A stretch of DNA of 64,000 nt from UKL13-2 sp038206765. GTDB taxonomy: Bacteria > Pseudomonadota > Gammaproteobacteria > Burkholderiales > Usitatibacteraceae. The notes beneath the pieces were generated by a model. It saw only the letters and a program-made list of their open reading frames with translations. It ran no database searches and was not told the DNA's origin. A program made the translations under genes and the position numbers. This document shows, in pieces, positions 52,810-62,520 of this stretch; positions within the stretch are counted from its first letter, which is position 1; every line of letters starts with the position of its first letter. Where the stretch lies: the NCBI GenBank assembly GCA_038206765.1, contig JBBRAM010000010.1, positions 1-64,000 of the forward strand, written 5' to 3'.

Positions 52810-54093
52810 TTAATGGCGCAAAAACCCAACCTTCAGTTCGTCCTCCGCGACCCGGGCTTTGGCGTAATCAGCGATCGTATAAATCTGCGTGTCGGCATCC
52901 CCCAGAATACTCGCCACGGCTCGGCTCGGTAGTAATTGAATATCTGCGCCGTGCAGCAAATTGACCTTGTTTGAGGCCGCTGCCAGCGCCACATAAACAC
53001 CGCCACCCACCCGACCCAGCACAGTGGTCTCAATTGTCGTCCCGGCCTTGGCGAGACTCACCAAAGCGACAGCGAGATCGGCCAAGTAGCATGACAACAT
53101 TGCACGCTCATCATCAATTTGTACCGAATGCGCTTCACAATCCACCAACAAATGCAGGCGTTCTGGTTTTTTGATCGCTAATTTCCACACCCGGTCAGCC
53201 AGCGCCCAAGTCCGCGCCGCGCCCAGTAAACGCCGATCAACAATGCCCAGAAGGCGGATGTTCGCTTTGGCATCTTTCGCATCTTTAGCTTTGCCATATA
53301 AGACATTGCCCGACTCAAACGCTTGATAGCCGTCCGGATACAGCGCCGCAACATCTTTGCGTTGCACCACCACACCTTCCGTGTTTCCCCCCATATTTCC
53401 TGATGATGATTGAGACTGATACTGTGGCTGTGGCTGCGCCAGTGCCGCTGCGACAGTTGGATGCGAACCCAATTTTTCATGCAGTTGGACCCAGTGATCC
53501 CGTTGATAGAGCGCCGACAGAAGCGCAATATCCCAGGTGAGCGAATTTTGTGGCGATAATTTTACGCGTGCGGTAGCACCGATACTGGCCTCGGCGATCG
53601 CTCGAAACGCATCGTCAAGTGAGGAAACACCAGCCGCAGCAGCCAAAATTGTCGGCCCTGACATGGCTAATTGCGTGCTCGCCGAAAAGACCCGTTGGCC
53701 TGCCAACGCCGCCAACATGCTCGCACCACCATAACAATGCGTGCCCAACAACGCTGTAATCGGCGCGCCGGACAACGCCATCTCAATCGCTGCACGGTAC
53801 ATATGTCGGAACGCGCCAAGCGCGGGCAACCCTTCAGAAACGCGCGCGCCCGCCGAATCGATATAAAGTAACAAAGGTGATTTTTGCACCGCGATAATAC
53901 GAAACAAGCTCGCCAGTTTGTCGCACTCTTTCACGCCGACCGAACCTGCGGCAATCTTATTTTCAATAATCGCGATATGCACCGCATGGCCATTGAGCGC
54001 GCCGCGCCCCAGCGTGAGATTCCCGACTGCTTCGCCCAATGCCGCGAAGCCGGTGGTCGTTTTGAGTTGTTGCAGGGTTTCGATTGGTGTCAT
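52810..54093 (-). CDS. Fused beta-gamma biotin-independent malonate decarboxylase-like carboxyltransferase
   Basis: 427 residues. Residues 1-215 resemble MdcD: LLLYIDSAGARVSEGLPAL (74-92) and the oxyanion segment THCYGGASM (118-126). A Gln/Ser/Gly-rich linker (220-240) leads to residues 280-427, which resemble MdcE: LLVDCEAHSVQIDDERAML, then VLGRVGGGVYVALAAASNKVNLLHGADIQLLPSRAVA. Normally these are two separate subunits acting on malonyl bound to the carrier protein MdcC. Here mdcA, mdcC and mdcB are missing and MatB is next door, so the enzyme may decarboxylate malonyl-CoA itself to acetyl-CoA. The reaction is inferred. Confidence 0.8.
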   Translation of the reverse strand: MTPIETLQQLKTTTGFAALGEAVGNLTLGRGALNGHAVHIAIIENKIAAGSVGVKECDKLASLFRIIAVQKSPLLLYIDSAGARVSEGLPALGAFRHMYRAAIEMALSGAPITALLGTHCYGGASMLAALAGQRVFSASTQLAMSGPTILAAAAGVSSLDDAFRAIAEASIGATARVKLSPQNSLTWDIALLSALYQRDHWVQLHEKLGSHPTVAAALAQPQPQYQSQSSSGNMGGNTEGVVVQRKDVAALYPDGYQAFESGNVLYGKAKDAKDAKANIRLLGIVDRRLLGAARTWALADRVWKLAIKKPERLHLLVDCEAHSVQIDDERAMLSCYLADLAVALVSLAKAGTTIETTVLGRVGGGVYVALAAASNKVNLLHGADIQLLPSRAVASILGDADTQIYTIADYAKARVAEDELKVGFLRH

Positions 54094-54245
54094 CGTAAAT
54101 CTTGAGAGCGTGCTTTGAAATTAACGTAAGATTATAGCGCTCTGCTAGACTTGCAAATATAGCTGATGAATGGCTTGTGATTAAACAGGTTTGGCTCGGT
54201 CGCTCCTCTCAGATCAATAATAATTTTGCAACTTTAGGCATTCCC

Positions 54246-56354
54246 ATGGTCACTCATCTTTCTGCTCCCGGCGTCGCCAACACGAACCCGCTCTTGTTGC
54301 CATGGACCACATCGTTCGGTTTGCCGCGGTTTGGCACATTCAAGCCAGCCGATTTTCGCCCCGCGTTCGCGGTGGCGTTGAAATCGCATCTTGATGAGTT
54401 GGATGCTATTGCCGTTAGCCTAGCGCCGCCAACGTTCGAAAACACGGTCGCGGCATTCGACAAAAGCGGGCGGTTACTATCGCGCATCAAGCAGCTATTT
54501 GAAAATCTTACCGCGTCCGAAACCTCACCCGACCTGCAATCAGTAGAGCGCGATATGGCAGCACCCTTGGCTGCACACAGCAATGCGCTTTACACGCACT
54601 TGGCATTGTTTGCGCGAATCGATTCCGTGTTTCAGCAGCGAACAGATTTGGAGCTGAATAGCGAACAGCGCCGACTCGTCGAACGCATTCATCTTGATTT
54701 CGTCCGCGCCGGTGCCAAGCTCACGCCCGAGGCGCAAACGCGTTACGGCCAAGTTATGGAGCAGTTGGCTGAGCTCACGACAGCGTTTACGCAAAATGTG
54801 TTGGCGGCGGAAGCGCAATACAAGCTTGCGTTGCTTAAAGATGACTTGGCCGGCTTGCCCGATGCAGTAGTAGCGGCCGCAAAGCAAGCATCGGCCGAGC
54901 GTGGTGATCCGAACGGATATGCGATTACGCTTTCTCGATCACTCGTGGTGCCGTTTTTAACGTTTTCAGATCGCCGTGATTTGCGCCAACAAGCTTTCAT
55001 TGCATGGACGGAGCGGGGCGGGGTCGAGAACCTCGCTGTTGCCCAAAAAATTATGGCGTTGCGCCTTGAGCAAGCCCAGTTGCACGGCTTTGAAAATTAT
55101 TCTGATTATGCCTTGGTCGATACCATGGCCGGCACCCGCCAAGCGGTTGACGATTTATTAATGCGTTTGTGGGAACCGGCCAAAGCGAAAGCGGCGGACG
55201 AATGCGCGGTATTAAACGAATTATCGAAGCAACTTACCGGCGCTGATGCTATTGCGCAAATTGAGCCCTGGGATTGGCGCTACCTTGCTGAAAAAGTACG
55301 CGCCAGCCGTTATGATTTACATGAAGCAGAACTCAAACCTTACTTTCCCTTGAGCCGCATGGTGGAAGCAATTTTTGATTGTGCGCAGCGACTGTTTGGC
55401 ATCCGTTTCGTTGAACGACCCGATTTAAAATCGTATCATCCGGACGTTAAAACTTATGAAGTGCATCGCGTAAAACCTCATGCAAAATCTGACGAAAATT
55501 CAGAGGTACGGGGCAGTCTAATCGGCATTTTTATGCATGATAATTTCGCCCGCGCCACCAAGCGCGGTGGCGCTTGGATGGATCTATATCGTTACCAACG
55601 CAGCTCTGACGACAATCTTGATGGCAACATCCTTCCCATCGTCGTCAATAACAATAATTTCGCCAAGGGCGAGCCGACACTTCTGAGCTTCGACGATGCC
55701 CGTACGCTGTTTCATGAGTTCGGTCACGGCCTACATGGCTTGCTGTCAAACGTGCATTACGAGCGCTTGTCTGGCACCAATGTGTTGAAAGATTTTGTCG
55801 AACTACCCTCGCAATTGTATGAGCATTGGTTGAGCGAGCCTGAAGTGCTCAAACGCTTCGCGCTGCACTATGAAACCAATGAGCCGATTCCCGATGCGCT
55901 GATCGCCAAGCTCAAACTGGCCCGCACTTTCAACCAAGGGTTTGAGAACGTTGAATTTGTTGCAGCCGCCCTACTCGACATGGCGTTGCATAGCCTCAGC
56001 AATATGGACAGTCTCGATCTTGTCCAATTTGAAACCGAGCAACTCGCAAGGCTGGGCATGCCCAAAGAAATCGTCATGCGCCATCGCTTCCCGCATTTTC
56101 AGCATCTGTTTTCTAGCGCCGCTTATGCGTCGGGCTACTACGTTTATCTGTGGGCGGCCGTGCTCGACGCAGATGGCTTTGAGGCCTTTACTGAAGCAAG
56201 CAATCCGTTTGATCCCGCCATCGCCAATCGATTGCTGGAAAACATTTATGCCGCTGGCAATACGAAGCCGCCAATGGATTTATACCGAGCGTTTCGCGGT
56301 AAAGAGCCGTCCGTTGAAGCGATGTTGCGGAAGAAGGGTTTGCTGCCAGCTTAG
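54246..56354 (+). CDS. M3-family oligopeptidase (oligopeptidase A-like)
   Basis: 702-residue cytoplasmic zinc peptidase. Active site HEFGHGLHG with His490, Glu491 and His494 and the third ligand in the downstream DFVELPSQLYEHW. The N-terminus NPLLLPWTTSFGLPRFGTFKPADFRPA matches PrlC/OpdA, which degrade short peptides including cleaved signal peptides. The ATG at 54246 was chosen because homology begins there; a GTG at 54177 adds 23 residues with no family similarity. Alternative name: Dcp-type dipeptidyl carboxypeptidase. Confidence 0.93.
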   Translation: MVTHLSAPGVANTNPLLLPWTTSFGLPRFGTFKPADFRPAFAVALKSHLDELDAIAVSLAPPTFENTVAAFDKSGRLLSRIKQLFENLTASETSPDLQSVERDMAAPLAAHSNALYTHLALFARIDSVFQQRTDLELNSEQRRLVERIHLDFVRAGAKLTPEAQTRYGQVMEQLAELTTAFTQNVLAAEAQYKLALLKDDLAGLPDAVVAAAKQASAERGDPNGYAITLSRSLVVPFLTFSDRRDLRQQAFIAWTERGGVENLAVAQKIMALRLEQAQLHGFENYSDYALVDTMAGTRQAVDDLLMRLWEPAKAKAADECAVLNELSKQLTGADAIAQIEPWDWRYLAEKVRASRYDLHEAELKPYFPLSRMVEAIFDCAQRLFGIRFVERPDLKSYHPDVKTYEVHRVKPHAKSDENSEVRGSLIGIFMHDNFARATKRGGAWMDLYRYQRSSDDNLDGNILPIVVNNNNFAKGEPTLLSFDDARTLFHEFGHGLHGLLSNVHYERLSGTNVLKDFVELPSQLYEHWLSEPEVLKRFALHYETNEPIPDALIAKLKLARTFNQGFENVEFVAAALLDMALHSLSNMDSLDLVQFETEQLARLGMPKEIVMRHRFPHFQHLFSSAAYASGYYVYLWAAVLDADGFEAFTEASNPFDPAIANRLLENIYAAGNTKPPMDLYRAFRGKEPSVEAMLRKKGLLPA

Positions 56355-56377
56355 CTGGGGTTGTAACCAATCGAACG

Positions 56378-57709
56378 CTACTCACGAACCGTCGCCACAA
56401 TTTTTTTCAGCAATTGGTAGCTTTGCGGACCAATCTCCGGCTTGCCATATTGACCCGCCGTTATCACGACCACTATGTCGAGCGCGGGCATCATGAACAG
56501 GCGTTGCCCCCCGTTTCCGAAACCGCCTGCCCAATCAATTGCCGATTTTGACGCGGCTGGCGTTGATGTGGCTGTTTCTGGCGTAGCTGGTTTTGGCGCG
56601 GTTGCGGTGGCTATTCCTACCGGTAATTTGCCGATCCACCATTGGTATCCATAGCTCCAACCGGGCTCATTTCCCATCGCAATTTGCGCACGGGTTGCAT
56701 CTGCCAGCCAAGCCGCTGGCACGATCTGCTTGCCGCGCCACATGCCTGGCTGAATGGGTTGACGAGCAAGCCCGACTACCCCACTACCCGCTTCGCCCAA
56801 CACCATGCGACCAATGCGGGCGATGTCGCGCGGGCGCATCCGCAACCCAGCAAACGCCAAAGGGCGCCCACGAAAATCATTTCTCCATTCCCAATCCGAT
56901 ATTCCTAACGGTTCAAACAAAAATTTGCGCGCGTATTCCGGTAAGGACATGCCAACACGATCTACCAGTATTTGCGCCAACACCGCTGTGCCGCCACCGT
57001 TATAGTTATAGAGCTTTCCTGCAGCGGCGGCCATCGGCCGATTAAATAAATAGCGGGCCTGCGACGACCGCCAATACAAGCCGAATTCGTCATTGTCTTT
57101 TTTATAAGTGCTGGGTTCGCTCCAATCTAATCCACTGCTCATGGTGAGCAGGTGGGCAATCGTGATGGCTTCTCGGCCGCCGCCTTTGAGATCGCTTAAT
57201 TCGGGCAATAAATCTAGTACCGGCGTGCCCAAAGGGGGCGTCTTTCCTTGTGCTTGGGCAATGCCCCATAGCAAACTCACAACCGATTTACTGATCGAGC
57301 GCACGTCGTGCTTTGTCGAGGTATCGAAATCAGTTACAGACGGAATCAAGGTATAAATGGATTCATCTTTCCCTCGCTTGTAAAGCTCGGCAACCAGCTT
57401 TCCATGACGCTCAACAATGATGCTGTGAAAGTTAATATCGCTAGTCGCAACGTCTCTCAGCGCCTCACAAAGTCGTGCTGCATCAAAGCCGGCAACCGAT
57501 GCATCGGCCGCATCGGCTGTAACGAGCCAGCCATCGTCAAGCTTTACCGGCATCTCACAGGGTGCGAGGGCAGCCCATATCGCGTGCGACCATCCACAAA
57601 AAAATATCAGCAGCCAGGCCGACAATCGGCAACTAATCCGTTTCAGAACTAAGATCGCTGATGTCGTCCTCGACTGGCCGCTCAAATTCAGTGTGTTGAT
57701 CTGCTTCAT
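56378..57709 (-). CDS. Exported serine hydrolase of the beta-lactamase/PBP fold
   Basis: 443 residues. Signal peptide with hydrophobic core 30-47 (LSAWLLIFFCGWSHAIWAA). The class C-like nucleophile motif is RSISKSVVS (Ser138, Lys141), followed by YNYNGGGTAVLAQIL as the Tyr-x-Asn motif and GGFGNGGQRLF as the third motif near the end. Such periplasmic proteins include esterases, D-aminopeptidases and 6-aminohexanoate hydrolase-like enzymes; beta-lactamase activity should not be assumed. Ends 23 bases from the convergent peptidase gene. Confidence 0.88.
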   Translation of the reverse strand: MKQINTLNLSGQSRTTSAILVLKRISCRLSAWLLIFFCGWSHAIWAALAPCEMPVKLDDGWLVTADAADASVAGFDAARLCEALRDVATSDINFHSIIVERHGKLVAELYKRGKDESIYTLIPSVTDFDTSTKHDVRSISKSVVSLLWGIAQAQGKTPPLGTPVLDLLPELSDLKGGGREAITIAHLLTMSSGLDWSEPSTYKKDNDEFGLYWRSSQARYLFNRPMAAAAGKLYNYNGGGTAVLAQILVDRVGMSLPEYARKFLFEPLGISDWEWRNDFRGRPLAFAGLRMRPRDIARIGRMVLGEAGSGVVGLARQPIQPGMWRGKQIVPAAWLADATRAQIAMGNEPGWSYGYQWWIGKLPVGIATATAPKPATPETATSTPAASKSAIDWAGGFGNGGQRLFMMPALDIVVVITAGQYGKPEIGPQSYQLLKKIVATVRE

Positions 57710-57755
57710 GTCCGTCGTTGGCTAAAAATAGTGGTTTCTGAATGCGACGCGTTTT

Positions 57756-59243
57756 TTACTTGGCAAGCCAGGCATAGATATATTTATAAACATCTTGGCT
57801 ACTTAACAAATCGAAGTGGCCCATGCCATAGCAAATTTTGCGTCGAGTGGCAGGGACGTTGAGCGCTAGTGCCGCATCCTGGTGGAGCCCCAGTGCGCTG
57901 TTGACGGGCACCAAACCATCGCCCGGAATATGGCCGGCGGGGGTAAGTGCCTTGGCTTTTTTGGTTGCAGCAATCAAGTAACACTTGACACCTTTGGGCA
58001 ATGCCAGCGGCATGACATGACGCTTTGGGCTGCGATTTGAATCGTGATTCGCATAAGTATCTGCGTTGTTATTTGTGTTGCTGATTTTGCCGCTACGCGC
58101 GCCAGTAACAGAGCCCACCACATTTCCATAACGTAGATCCTGAATCCCCGCGCTGCGCACCTTGCTGAGTTTTGCAAACGGTGCCGAAAACGGCGTCATG
58201 CCCAGCAAAATATCGACCCAATGCCCCGCCCGCTCCAGCGGTGCGCCGTGATGCGGGGTGCCGAGGAAAATCATCTTTTTTAAGTGGCGCGGCCAAGTAT
58301 GTTCGGCGCGGCCTCCCGCCTCGCAGGCGCTGCGCGACACTAAACCACCCATGCTGTGGCCAATTATTGCGAGTTCCGTAATCGGCGCTGGCCATTGCTC
58401 AACGAGTTGCTCCAAGAGTGCAGCGAATTCCCCCCCGTTGGTCGCAACGTGTCGGCCCGAGTTATAGCGCAGATAAAGCGGCGTGAAGCCAAAATCTCGT
58501 GCCAGCAACGCGCCATGATCATGGCCATCACGGTGCCATTGCAGATCGTTCATGCAGAGCCCGTGTACGAGGACGACCAGTTTGCCGCTGATGATCGGTT
58601 TCGTATTCGATTTAACAGCGGGGTTTGTAAGGATTTTTTTGATCGCGCGCTTGTCTAAAACCATTGGTTGGCCTTGAAAACAAAGACTCATGCTGATCGC
58701 CAACGGGTTATGAGTGGCCGCTAGATAATCGCCAAATACGCCATTTAAAGCCGCCCGCGCAGATTCGACCCCGTTCGATGGGGATGCACTATTTGCGGCC
58801 TCCGATTTTTTTGCTGATTTTGCAGCCGAATTTGCAACCGATCGCGCAATCAACTGCGCGCGCTGTTGATGCTGCTGATAATGCTGAAAAGTCGCGAATG
58901 CAGCATCGAGCCCTGAGCCCACTAACTTGGTCACACCATGGACTCTGCGGTAGACAAATCCGGGGATGCCCTTGGTTCGTGCAGTGGGAACATCGGTGGT
59001 AGGGGAGGCACCACCATCGAAAAACAGATCCTGTCGAAAAGCCGCGCGAATGCCGGGGTTTACGCCTTTCACTACGCCGGCTGGCGAGCCTACTACCTTA
59101 GCAATTTGGTGATGCAATTCCTCGACGATATTGGTAATGCCCGCGACGGCATCAACCGCTGCTTGGGATGCTCCGCGTAATAAGCCAACATCGAAGTCAA
59201 CATCAACGTCGACATCTACGCTGGCTGGTTTTTTTGCGCGAAT
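57756..59243 (-). CDS. Lipase-like alpha/beta hydrolase
   Basis: About 495 residues. Nucleophile elbow AIIGHSMGGLVSRSACEAGG, preceded by KLVVLVHGLCMNDLQWHRDGHDHGALLARDFGFTPLYLRYNSGRH, the oxyanion and lid entry of triacylglycerol-lipase-like enzymes; the last His is in GMGHFDLLSS. The N-terminal 150 residues are helical (GLLRGASQAAVDAVAGITN). Start uncertain: homology-like text begins just after the upstream protease stop, where the only well-placed codon is ATT at 59243 with AGAAGG five bases before it. The usual-codon alternative, GTG at 59417, would overlap the protease gene by 160 bases and adds Arg/Pro-rich text. Confidence 0.82.
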   Translation of the reverse strand: MRAKKPASVDVDVDVDFDVGLLRGASQAAVDAVAGITNIVEELHHQIAKVVGSPAGVVKGVNPGIRAAFRQDLFFDGGASPTTDVPTARTKGIPGFVYRRVHGVTKLVGSGLDAAFATFQHYQQHQQRAQLIARSVANSAAKSAKKSEAANSASPSNGVESARAALNGVFGDYLAATHNPLAISMSLCFQGQPMVLDKRAIKKILTNPAVKSNTKPIISGKLVVLVHGLCMNDLQWHRDGHDHGALLARDFGFTPLYLRYNSGRHVATNGGEFAALLEQLVEQWPAPITELAIIGHSMGGLVSRSACEAGGRAEHTWPRHLKKMIFLGTPHHGAPLERAGHWVDILLGMTPFSAPFAKLSKVRSAGIQDLRYGNVVGSVTGARSGKISNTNNNADTYANHDSNRSPKRHVMPLALPKGVKCYLIAATKKAKALTPAGHIPGDGLVPVNSALGLHQDAALALNVPATRRKICYGMGHFDLLSSQDVYKYIYAWLAK

Positions 59244-59256
59244 GGGAACCTTCTTT

Positions 59257-60525
59257 CTACCGCGACGGGTTGACGGTAGGGCTCGATGCCGCGGCCTCAG
59301 CCGCACGAATGCGTTCGGCGGTGGCGGGATGCGTAGAAAGATAGCCAAAGCTACTTTTGCTAGGTTTCTTTTCCGATGCAGGTTCAGATGTTTTATCTGG
59401 CTCAGGTGTTGTTGCACGAGCAGCTACATCATTGGCACCCGTTGCGTTCTCGCTCTTGCTCGTGCCTTCACCTTCCTCTGTGCCAGCGGCGGGATCCTTT
59501 GAATCTGTTTCAGTAGGCTTAGCATCCGGAAAACCAAGCCGTTTACGAAGTTTACTGGTCTTGCTGTTTTTACGCGCTGCTTCCACTGCCCTCTCCAGCG
59601 CACGCATTGCCGACGCAAACGCCAATGGCGAGCGCCCCGTTTTTTTCAATAAGGCGAAGGCAAAATCGTCCGCTTCCCGTTCAAAATCTCGCGAATACCC
59701 GGTATGTGCTAACACCGTGGGCGCGGTAATTGTCATCGTCGTTAGCGCACCAACATCGCCGTAGATTGCCATCGCAGCGAGCGCGGTGATCGAGCTTTGC
59801 AACAGTGTGCGCAGGCTATGTCGGCTCTCGACATGCCCGAGTTCATGCGCCAGTACAGCAGTGGTCTCATCAACGCTTGGCATCGCGTCAATAAGCTGAT
59901 CGGTCACTACCACCACGCCGCCGGGCAACGCTAGTGCGTTCGGGCCAATCCAGCCACCGTCGCGAAATTCTAAGCGCACTGTTGCCGGCAGATTGGTGGC
60001 GGCACGTAGTTGCTCAAAAGCCTTCAGCGTTTCATTACGCCTTTTTTCATCAATCTTACTCGGCTCAAAAATAGCGCTATCGAGCGAACCGATACTCGCT
60101 TCGGCCAGTTGAGATTCGATGCCATCCGGCAAACGCTGCGCAATTTCTCGCGCGGCGAAAGGAACACCGTAAAAATAGCCTAGGGCGACTGCCACAATCA
60201 CCCCGGCCATTGCCGCAAACACAAAGCCTAAATGCGATTCCAAGCGATGTGCCAGCGTGCGTGTCGAACCCGTACCAAACACCTGTGTGACGGCAGCGTG
60301 ATCGTTGGTGACAGCCGCGCTTCCATCTGGAAACTCAAGGCGGCAAGGTACGCCTTTAAGCTGTGATTGAACTTTAACGTCAGCCACTGGAAATTCCGAA
60401 GAGCCGCCGTCGTGGGCAATTACGACCACATCGCCGACGACCGTGACAGTAGCGGCGATACGTTTGGCGGATTTACCATCGTAATAATCGGTTTCAATAG
60501 ATGTTATGGCGGTCATTGGTGTCAT
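59257..60525 (-). CDS. Membrane-anchored M48-family metalloprotease
   Basis: 422 residues. An N-terminal small beta domain (1-85), one membrane helix (about 100-120), then the M48 catalytic domain with HELGH (His227, His231), the third ligand in DFEREADDFA, and the QLIDAMPSVDE text before it. A charged linker (Lys/Glu/Ser-rich, about 320-395) precedes a final SSFGYLSTHPATAERIRAA, the usual end of M48 proteins. Gene pairs of a DUF898 membrane protein with an M48 protease recur in Betaproteobacteria; here the DUF898 gene is 49 bases upstream. Confidence 0.92.
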   Translation of the reverse strand: MTPMTAITSIETDYYDGKSAKRIAATVTVVGDVVVIAHDGGSSEFPVADVKVQSQLKGVPCRLEFPDGSAAVTNDHAAVTQVFGTGSTRTLAHRLESHLGFVFAAMAGVIVAVALGYFYGVPFAAREIAQRLPDGIESQLAEASIGSLDSAIFEPSKIDEKRRNETLKAFEQLRAATNLPATVRLEFRDGGWIGPNALALPGGVVVVTDQLIDAMPSVDETTAVLAHELGHVESRHSLRTLLQSSITALAAMAIYGDVGALTTMTITAPTVLAHTGYSRDFEREADDFAFALLKKTGRSPLAFASAMRALERAVEAARKNSKTSKLRKRLGFPDAKPTETDSKDPAAGTEEGEGTSKSENATGANDVAARATTPEPDKTSEPASEKKPSKSSFGYLSTHPATAERIRAAEAAASSPTVNPSR

Positions 60526-60574
60526 GGATTCGTGCGGAAAAATTGAGTCGTCAATTAGAGTTCAGTGAAGTTGA

Positions 60575-61897
60575 TTAAAGCGAAAGATCAATCGCAAAAA
60601 ATTCGCCTAACTCTTGACCTGTCGCCCCCACTTGCGAGGTAACACCACCGATAAAGGTATCCAACGATGAGGTCGATTTCAACGACAAACACTCAGCGCG
60701 ATAACGCGTTACGCGGATCACCGCCCATGGTATTGCCAAGCCAAACGTAACCAAAATAGCGAGCATATTGAGGAAATAGAGCTTCATTAATTTGCGTGCT
60801 TTTAGCGAACTTGCGAATGAAACTTGTGCGTCTAGCTGTGTATGGTTGAAAACCAAGTTGCCGATTCGCGATTTTGTGTATGCGAGCGAAAACGAACCCA
60901 TCACAAAATAAAAAGCTATCGCCAAGAACGGTGCGATGATGGCAATAAATCCGAAGGATTCAGCAGACGTATTTTTGCCAGATACACCAATGACGATGGC
61001 AGCCAATATGCCAATAATGATCGAAAAAAATAACAGCAACGCGACAAATATTAGGATCGTTAAAAAATAGATCTTATAAAAAGAACCGATGCTTGCATTA
61101 ATCAAGAGCGGCGCAGCGCCGTATTGTGAATGGTTCACATGCAATTTTTTCAGAGCACCGATGGCATAAGGATAGGCAGCGATCATCGCCACAAACTGCA
61201 AACCAAGCACAACCCAGAGCATTATTGGCGGCGCAACTTTGCCGGTCTTATCAAACTCTGGCATCAGCAACGGAAAAATCAACACCACCGCAATCGGCCA
61301 AATCGCTTTCAAAACATCCATGTACTTCGCATGGAAGCGAAACCGAATATTGCGATAGCTTGAATTGAACGCGTTAAAGGCCATCGAACGCGAGATAAAC
61401 CAAGGCGCTGCAGCAAATAAGATGAGCGCCAACACCGCCGCAACTTTCGGCATAAAGTGGGCAACACCGGAATAAGTGGCAAACGCCGCCGCCGCAATCA
61501 GCCGTCCCTTTAGAATCGCAATCGGATTGCCATGATATTCAAAATTCGCGTTGGCTACCCATGTGTGGCCATAAAAATAACGCTGCTTACGCACCTTAGC
61601 CCAAGCTGAATAAATGCCCAAGGTGATGATGGTCAAAAATAAATTAACGATCCAGATGCCAAAAAATTCGCGGGCGGTCCCCGTGAAACGAAAGGGGTGG
61701 ATCTGAGGGACGCCCGTATCATCTGTGCCCGCTATCTCTGGTGGCGGCGCCGATGTCGGCTGTGATGTTGAGTTTATCGGCTGCAACAGCGAATGTGGGT
61801 CGTCGATCAGGAAGCTAGCCGTTGCAAGGTTGTCATTGGTTGGCGTGTCGGTGCCTGCATTTGCATTTTGAGTACCAATCACGGGTGCGTCTTGCAT
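60575..61897 (-). CDS. DUF898 (YjgN-like) membrane protein
   Basis: 440 residues. After a soluble N-terminus (1-60) the DUF898 hallmark appears: PFRFTGTAREFFGIWIVNLFLTIITLGIYSAWAKVRKQRYFYGHT, followed by about eight further membrane helices. Function unknown. The ATG at 61897 is preceded by GGGAG; the codon just before it is TTG, also in frame. Probably the first gene of an operon with the M48 protease, the lipase-like hydrolase and perhaps the serine hydrolase. Between this start and the tRNA terminator (61898-62168) nothing further is recognised. Confidence 0.92.
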   Translation of the reverse strand: MQDAPVIGTQNANAGTDTPTNDNLATASFLIDDPHSLLQPINSTSQPTSAPPPEIAGTDDTGVPQIHPFRFTGTAREFFGIWIVNLFLTIITLGIYSAWAKVRKQRYFYGHTWVANANFEYHGNPIAILKGRLIAAAAFATYSGVAHFMPKVAAVLALILFAAAPWFISRSMAFNAFNSSYRNIRFRFHAKYMDVLKAIWPIAVVLIFPLLMPEFDKTGKVAPPIMLWVVLGLQFVAMIAAYPYAIGALKKLHVNHSQYGAAPLLINASIGSFYKIYFLTILIFVALLLFFSIIIGILAAIVIGVSGKNTSAESFGFIAIIAPFLAIAFYFVMGSFSLAYTKSRIGNLVFNHTQLDAQVSFASSLKARKLMKLYFLNMLAILVTFGLAIPWAVIRVTRYRAECLSLKSTSSLDTFIGGVTSQVGATGQELGEFFAIDLSL

Positions 61898-62168
61898 CAA
61901 CTTTCTCCCAGGGTGCTGAATTTAAATTCGTTATTGATGCGAAAATAACCTAAAGCGCAGGCGTGAAGCTGATTTCGCGCAGGCCGTGGGTTGGTTGGCT
62001 ATAGCGGTGGCTTTGTAAGGCCTCCCTCTGTTACTAATTTTACGAAGCATGTTCGCATCGTATTTTACCCACCTAGTGTCACGATGGAACAAAGTTGAAG
62101 TGAAATAGAAAGCGGGAAAGCACAATAAAGAAAGTTAAAAGGGCTAACGAGAGCTGAAACTAGTGAAC

Positions 62169-62194
62169 AAAAAAGCCCGCACGTTGGCGGGCTT
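62169..62194 (-). terminator. Intrinsic terminator of the tRNA gene
   Basis: On the minus strand AAGCCCGC-loop-GCGGGCTT (8-bp stem, 62194-62187 and 62180-62173, six-base loop) is followed by six T. It begins 12 bases after the tRNA CCA end. Confidence 0.9.
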
Positions 62195-62206
62195 GACTCA
62201 TCAATT

Positions 62207-62281
62207 TGGTGGGCAGTACAAGATTCGAACTTGTGACCACTTGGATGTCGACCAAGGACTCTACCACTGAGCTAACTGCCC
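62207..62281 (-). tRNA. tRNA-Val (anticodon GAC)
   Basis: 75 bases including encoded CCA. The minus strand folds into a full cloverleaf: acceptor GGGCAGT/ACTGCCC, D arm GCTC/GAGT, anticodon stem CTTGG/CCAAG with the 7-base loop TCGACAT, variable TGGTC, and T arm ACAAG-TTCGAAT-CTTGT, then A-CCA. The anticodon is GAC (valine). Position 33, almost always U, is C here. A strong terminator follows and no second tRNA is adjacent. Confidence 0.92.
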
Positions 62282-62520
62282 CACGGTGGAGAGTATAGCT
62301 TTTACGTGTCCTCAGCACAATTAAAATGCAAGAAAATGTGAGATTGTTCGAGCATTTGATTTCTACACTTATATTTTGAATATTCCGATTTTAAGGCCAT
62401 TAAACCAGCGCAGAACCAAATTCTTTAACCCTTGCTACTTATATTTTCTCTCGTCTGGGCCGTTTTAACACAGTCGCCACATAGCCTCAGGCTGTATGGC
62501 TCCCACCGCGGATCAATCAA

